DNA of 49,495 nucleotides from Stentor coeruleus (lineage: Eukaryota; Ciliophora; Heterotrichea; Heterotrichida; Stentoridae), in the NCBI GenBank assembly GCA_001970955.1, contig MPUH01000501.1:1-49495 (forward strand). The letters are read 5' to 3'. How positions within the stretch are numbered: position 1 is the stretch's first letter; each line of letters begins with the position of its first letter. Positions 46,109 through 49,495 of this stretch are shown one piece after another. Made by a program: the position numbers and the translations under genes. The notes under the pieces were generated by a model. The model had not been told where the DNA came from and ran no database searches. It was given only the letters and a program-made list of their open reading frames with translations.

Positions 46109-48732
46109 ATGCTAAAATGCTCAAATTGTAATAATCCTCCTGCTAGGCAATGCAATACTTGCAAAGGAAAATTGTTTTGTAAGGCATGTTCTCCAAGTCA
46201 CATCGAGTATCATGAAAAAGAAAATGCTGAATGCGTATTTGGTTGTATAAAAATCAAACTAACACTTGAGGAAAAAAGAAAACTAAAGGTAAATATTGAA
46301 AAAGAAATAATAACTATCAGAAAACAAAAACAAGATATCATGACAGAAGCTATAAAATTCTTAAATCGTATTAATGATTTTATCAGAGAATCTTATAAGG
46401 AACTTGATAAACTTATTGAGAAATTTATGTGTTTTTACAAGATTACTGAGTACAATTATGAAGAGTATAATGCAATAGTCGATATTTTCAATACTGAGCT
46501 GCATTTTGAAAAACCTTATTTTTCTGATATAAATGTTTTGCTTACTAAGAATTTCAAAATCTCTAAACAACTTGGCAAAAGTCTAAGCGAAAAAGAATTC
46601 GAATTAAATTACGGGATTATAGTAAAAGGTCATACAGAAAGTGTTAAAGCTATAGTAATAACAAATGATAGCAACTATGCTATAACAGGTTCATCAGATT
46701 GTACAATAAAAATCTGGAACTTACTAGAAAAAAGGCAAATCCATTCAATAAAATGCGAAAACCATGCTGTAAACAGTCTATGCATAAGTAAAGACAATAA
46801 GTTAATCATATCAGGATCATCAAACAATACAATCAAAGTATGGAGTTTATTAAATCATCAGCATATATTCACTTTTACAGGTCATACTTTTGGAGTAACT
46901 TGTGTTGTAATATCAAAAAATTCTAAATATATTGTTTCAGGATCAATAGATACAACAATAATCCTTTGGGATTTACAAGAAAAGAAACTTAAACAAAAAT
47001 TCGAAGGGCATAAATCTCCAGTAAACTCAGTTGCCATCTCAAGTAAAAACGAATTTATTGTCTCAGGATCTTCAGATACTCTTATAAAAATCTGGGATCT
47101 AGTTTCAGGTAAAAATAGTGAATTGAGAGGTCATACAAAAAGAGTAAATAGTGTTGTTATTTCAGAATTTGATACTTTTATTGTCTCAGGGTCTGATGAT
47201 TTTACTGTAAGGATTTGGAATTTTAATAAAAAAATGCAAGAAACTATGTTACAAGGTCATATTTCATCAGTAAATTGTGTTGCATTAACAAATACGAATG
47301 AATTTATTGTATCAGGATCTTCAGATAAGACTGTTAGATTATGGAATATAGAGATGAGTAAATCTTTAAGATGGTGGCAATATGGGAAACCATCTGATAT
47401 TGTTTTTAAAGGACATGATTCAGTTGTTGGTTGTATTGCGATTGCTAATCAAAATTTGTTTACTGTATCTGGGTCTGATGATAAAAGTATAAGAATATGG
47501 AGTGTTAATGGAAATGGAAATGATGAAGGAGAATTACTTGAAGGACATGTTTCTTATATTAAAAGTATTGTTGTGGCTAGAGATAATAGTTTTGCTGTTA
47601 CTGGATCTTCAGATAAAACAGTGAGGTTATGGGATTTATATTCTAAAAGACAAAAATGTGTATTTAAAGGACATAGTTCTGAAGTAAATTGTATTGCTAT
47701 TATGAATAATAATGAGATTATTTTTTCAGGGTCTGAAGATCGCACTATAAGAATATGGAATGCTAATAAAAAAATACAGGAAGATTTACTTGAAGGACAT
47801 ACGGCTGGTGTTAAAAGAATATGCATTTTTAGTGATGATCAGTTTATTTCTCTTTCTGATAATGAGTTGATTTTATGGAGTATAGCCGAAAGGAAAATAC
47901 TTAAAAATTTGAAACTTTTTAGAGTTTTTGATTTAAGTGAAGATGAAACAATATGCATAACTTCCTCGAATAGTAATACCTTAGTCCAAATTAAAAATAT
48001 CAAAGAGAAAAGCCAAGAATTACTATTTAAAAACCAAGAAGACATTTTAACTAAACTAAAACTTTCCAAAAACTCTCGATTTTTAGTTTCTTCTTATAAA
48101 ACCAACAGTATAAAAGTATGGAGTATCATTGGAAAAAACGAAATTGAATTCCTAAAAGAAGATGAGCAATCTTCAATCAAAAGCATTGCCATATCAAATT
48201 TTAATGAATTTATTATTTTAGGTTTACGTTATGGAACAATAAAATTCACAGGACAGGCTGCGAAATTTGCATTTAAAGCCCATACTTCTGCAGTTAATAG
48301 TATTGCTTTATCTAAAAACAATCAATTATTAGTCTCTGGTTCTAAAGATAAAACAATAAAGTTAATGCATTTATTTGGAAAAGATAATATAAAATTATTA
48401 GATATGCTTGAAGGACAAGTTGAAATTAAATTTACAGGACATACTAAAGGGGTTAATTGTGTGGATATATCAAATGATAATTTATTTATTGTATCTGGAT
48501 CTACAGATAAAACAGTAAGAATTTGGAATATTCAGAATATATTACAACAGAAATATTCGCTAATGAGGAACCTAATACAGTCTCAGTTGCTTCTAATATT
48601 GGAATTTCTCATATTAATATGTCCCATAAAACCTTAGATCATAAATATTTTTTCGATAGTGAAATCAAAAAATTTTATGAAAGCTCTCCTCAGATTCGAA
48701 GATTATTTTGTAATGAAATCTCTAAAGACTAA
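46109..48732 (+). CDS. Zinc-finger (B-box-like) plus WD40 repeat protein, paralogue 2, frame broken near the 3' end
   Basis: The first frame reads 842 residues to a TAA but leaves the WD40 pattern after KTVRIWNIQ; an overlapping frame open from 48511 to TAA at 48730-48732 continues sensibly (EIFANEEPNTVSVASNIGIS ... SEIKKFYESSPQIRRLFCNE). With one frame change at about 48530-48600 the protein is about 873 residues. The N-terminal MLKCSNCNNPPARQCNTCKG matches paralogue 1, as does the helical linker. About 12 clear and 3 degenerate WD40 repeats follow. Intergenic distance to paralogue 1 is 206 bp, so this is a tandem duplication. A missing base is likelier than programmed frameshifting. Confidence 0.82.
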
Positions 48733-49124
48733 TTTTAATTTAAAGAGCTAGGTTAATTAGTGTTAAGGTTATCCCTAGACCATATGTGTATACTTAGATA
48801 TTGCTTATTTGCTTAATAGAAATTAAAATTTTAGTTTTAAGGGATTTCTGAAACGTAGATACTATATGGAATACCTTCAATTTATTTAGCGTATTTCCCA
48901 ATATTTTCATAATATGATTTTGCAATCACTATTGTCATAGTTTAATATTATTTCGCATGCTAGCATGAAAAAAATGTAAATTTTTTAGACTAAAATATTA
49001 GCTTGCATCACCATAACACTAAAAATATCTTTCTAAGCGCTTTGCATATGTTTTAGTTGACATTTCGCAGCTATCTGGCAAAAAATCATAATTTCATACT
49101 AAAAATCATCTCACTTATTACTAA
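48733..49124. other. Convergent intergenic region
   Basis: Between the WD40 gene and a minus-strand RING gene. No gene, RNA or repeat was recognised. Confidence 0.45.
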
Positions 49125-49495
49125 CTAAATATAGATCTTAAAGCAATGCAAACATTGTCTTCTATTCCCTACAACCATATGATTATGTATGCACCTTCCA
49201 TGATAAGGGTGTCTACAAGGTAAAGCTTTAATATCAGAATTTATGCCGAATTTCTCATTACAAACAGCACATATTTTAATATTATTATAAGTGTTTACTG
49301 AATCTAATTGAACTACAGATACTAAACTTTCAAAAAATGTAGGGTTTATAGATTCTAGATTGTTATATGATGAGAGAGAATGAGTATTAGGAGTGTTTTG
49401 ATTAATGCATTGAGAGTTTTGATTAATATATTGAGGGTTTTGATTAACATATTGAGGGTTTTGATTAACATATTGAGGGTTTTGATTAACATATT
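49125..49495 (-). CDS. RING-finger protein, C-terminal part; runs off the window
   Basis: 122 residues to TAG at 49125-49127, with the 5' end beyond the window. The C-terminus is a RING-H2-like finger: CAVCNEKFG, then LPCRHPYHGRCIHNHMV and QCLHCFKIYI. The zinc ligands are in the order C-C-C-H-H-C-C-C. Upstream is a tandem heptapeptide repeat (YVNQNPQ and variants) of at least five copies, encoded by a 21-bp repeat. A RING-H2 E3 ubiquitin ligase role is likely; the substrate is unknown. Confidence 0.78.
   Translation of the reverse strand, partial: YVNQNPQYVNQNPQYVNQNPQYINQNSQCINQNTPNTHSLSSYNNLESINPTFFESLVSVVQLDSVNTYNNIKICAVCNEKFGINSDIKALPCRHPYHGRCIHNHMVVGNRRQCLHCFKIYI
49391..49495. repeat. 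21-bp tandem repeat encoding YVNQNPQ
   Basis: Unit TATTGAGGGTTTTGATTAACA (plus strand), at least five copies to the window edge. The three copies nearest the edge are identical; the inner copies differ by a few bases, so the array appears to be expanding toward the edge. Confidence 0.85.

Noticed and set aside
1..49495. CRISPR arrays, insertion sequences, rRNA genes, viral or toxin genes
   Set aside because: None seen on either strand; the direct repeats present are assembly overlaps, a 67-bp duplication and coding repeats.

Overview
The window looks like macronuclear DNA of a heterotrich ciliate, most likely Stentor or a close relative. Four things support this. (1) It is very AT-rich and gene-dense, with genes on both strands and often under 120 bp between neighbours. 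(2) Five introns can be placed and every one is exactly 15 nt, starts GT, ends TAG, carries an in-frame stop and has A at position 10. (3) TAA, TAG and TGA all terminate otherwise intact genes, and tryptophan in conserved domains is TGG, which argues against the reassigned codes of Tetrahymena/Paramecium and against the UGA=Trp code of Blepharisma. (4) Many predicted products are ciliary or basal-body coiled-coil proteins. The genus is an inference; no rRNA is present to settle it.

Layout. 1-5 kb: a 3' gene fragment, a glutathione peroxidase with an in-frame UGA at the catalytic position and a SECIS-like hairpin just after its stop, a decayed coiled-coil pseudogene, and an APE1-type AP endonuclease. 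5-13 kb: an ArfGAP-PH protein with a 15-nt intron, an Alba RNA-binding protein, a small membrane protein, a CFAP100-type axonemal protein, small hypotheticals, and tRNA-Leu(UAA). 13-21.5 kb: a protein kinase pseudogene, a large coiled-coil protein and a CCDC180 homologue. 22-27 kb: 14-3-3, an unassigned protein and a SHIPPO protein in a 29-bp divergent pair, an H2B variant and a DAG-lipase-like enzyme in a 35-bp divergent pair. 27-32.5 kb: coiled-coil and small basic proteins and a DoxX/SURF4-like membrane protein. 33-40 kb: a WD40-ankyrin-TRP-like channel fusion and two coiled-coil genes with 15-nt introns. 40-49.5 kb: a RING/Tudor-knot protein, a TBC-TLDc protein, two tandem zinc-finger/WD40 paralogues, and the 3' part of a RING gene.

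Assembly quality matters. Six single N bases (16803, 16995, 23264, 23390, 30492, 42398) each sit between two copies of the same 34-95 nt sequence, which looks like contig ends that overlap but were not merged. Collapsing them restores the reading frame in every gene affected. Three further genes (11505, 31979, 46109) carry a one-step frameshift, all in the same direction, consistent with a missing base in each.

The genes do not form an operon-like system. The shared themes are cilia and basal bodies (CFAP100, CCDC180, SHIPPO, other coiled coils), membrane traffic and lipid signalling (ArfGAP, TBC-TLDc, DAG lipase, 14-3-3) and WD40 expansion. The most notable biology is the likely selenoprotein, the WD40-channel fusion, the uniform 15-nt introns, the extremely short divergent promoters, and an intergenic G/C strand asymmetry that follows transcription direction.
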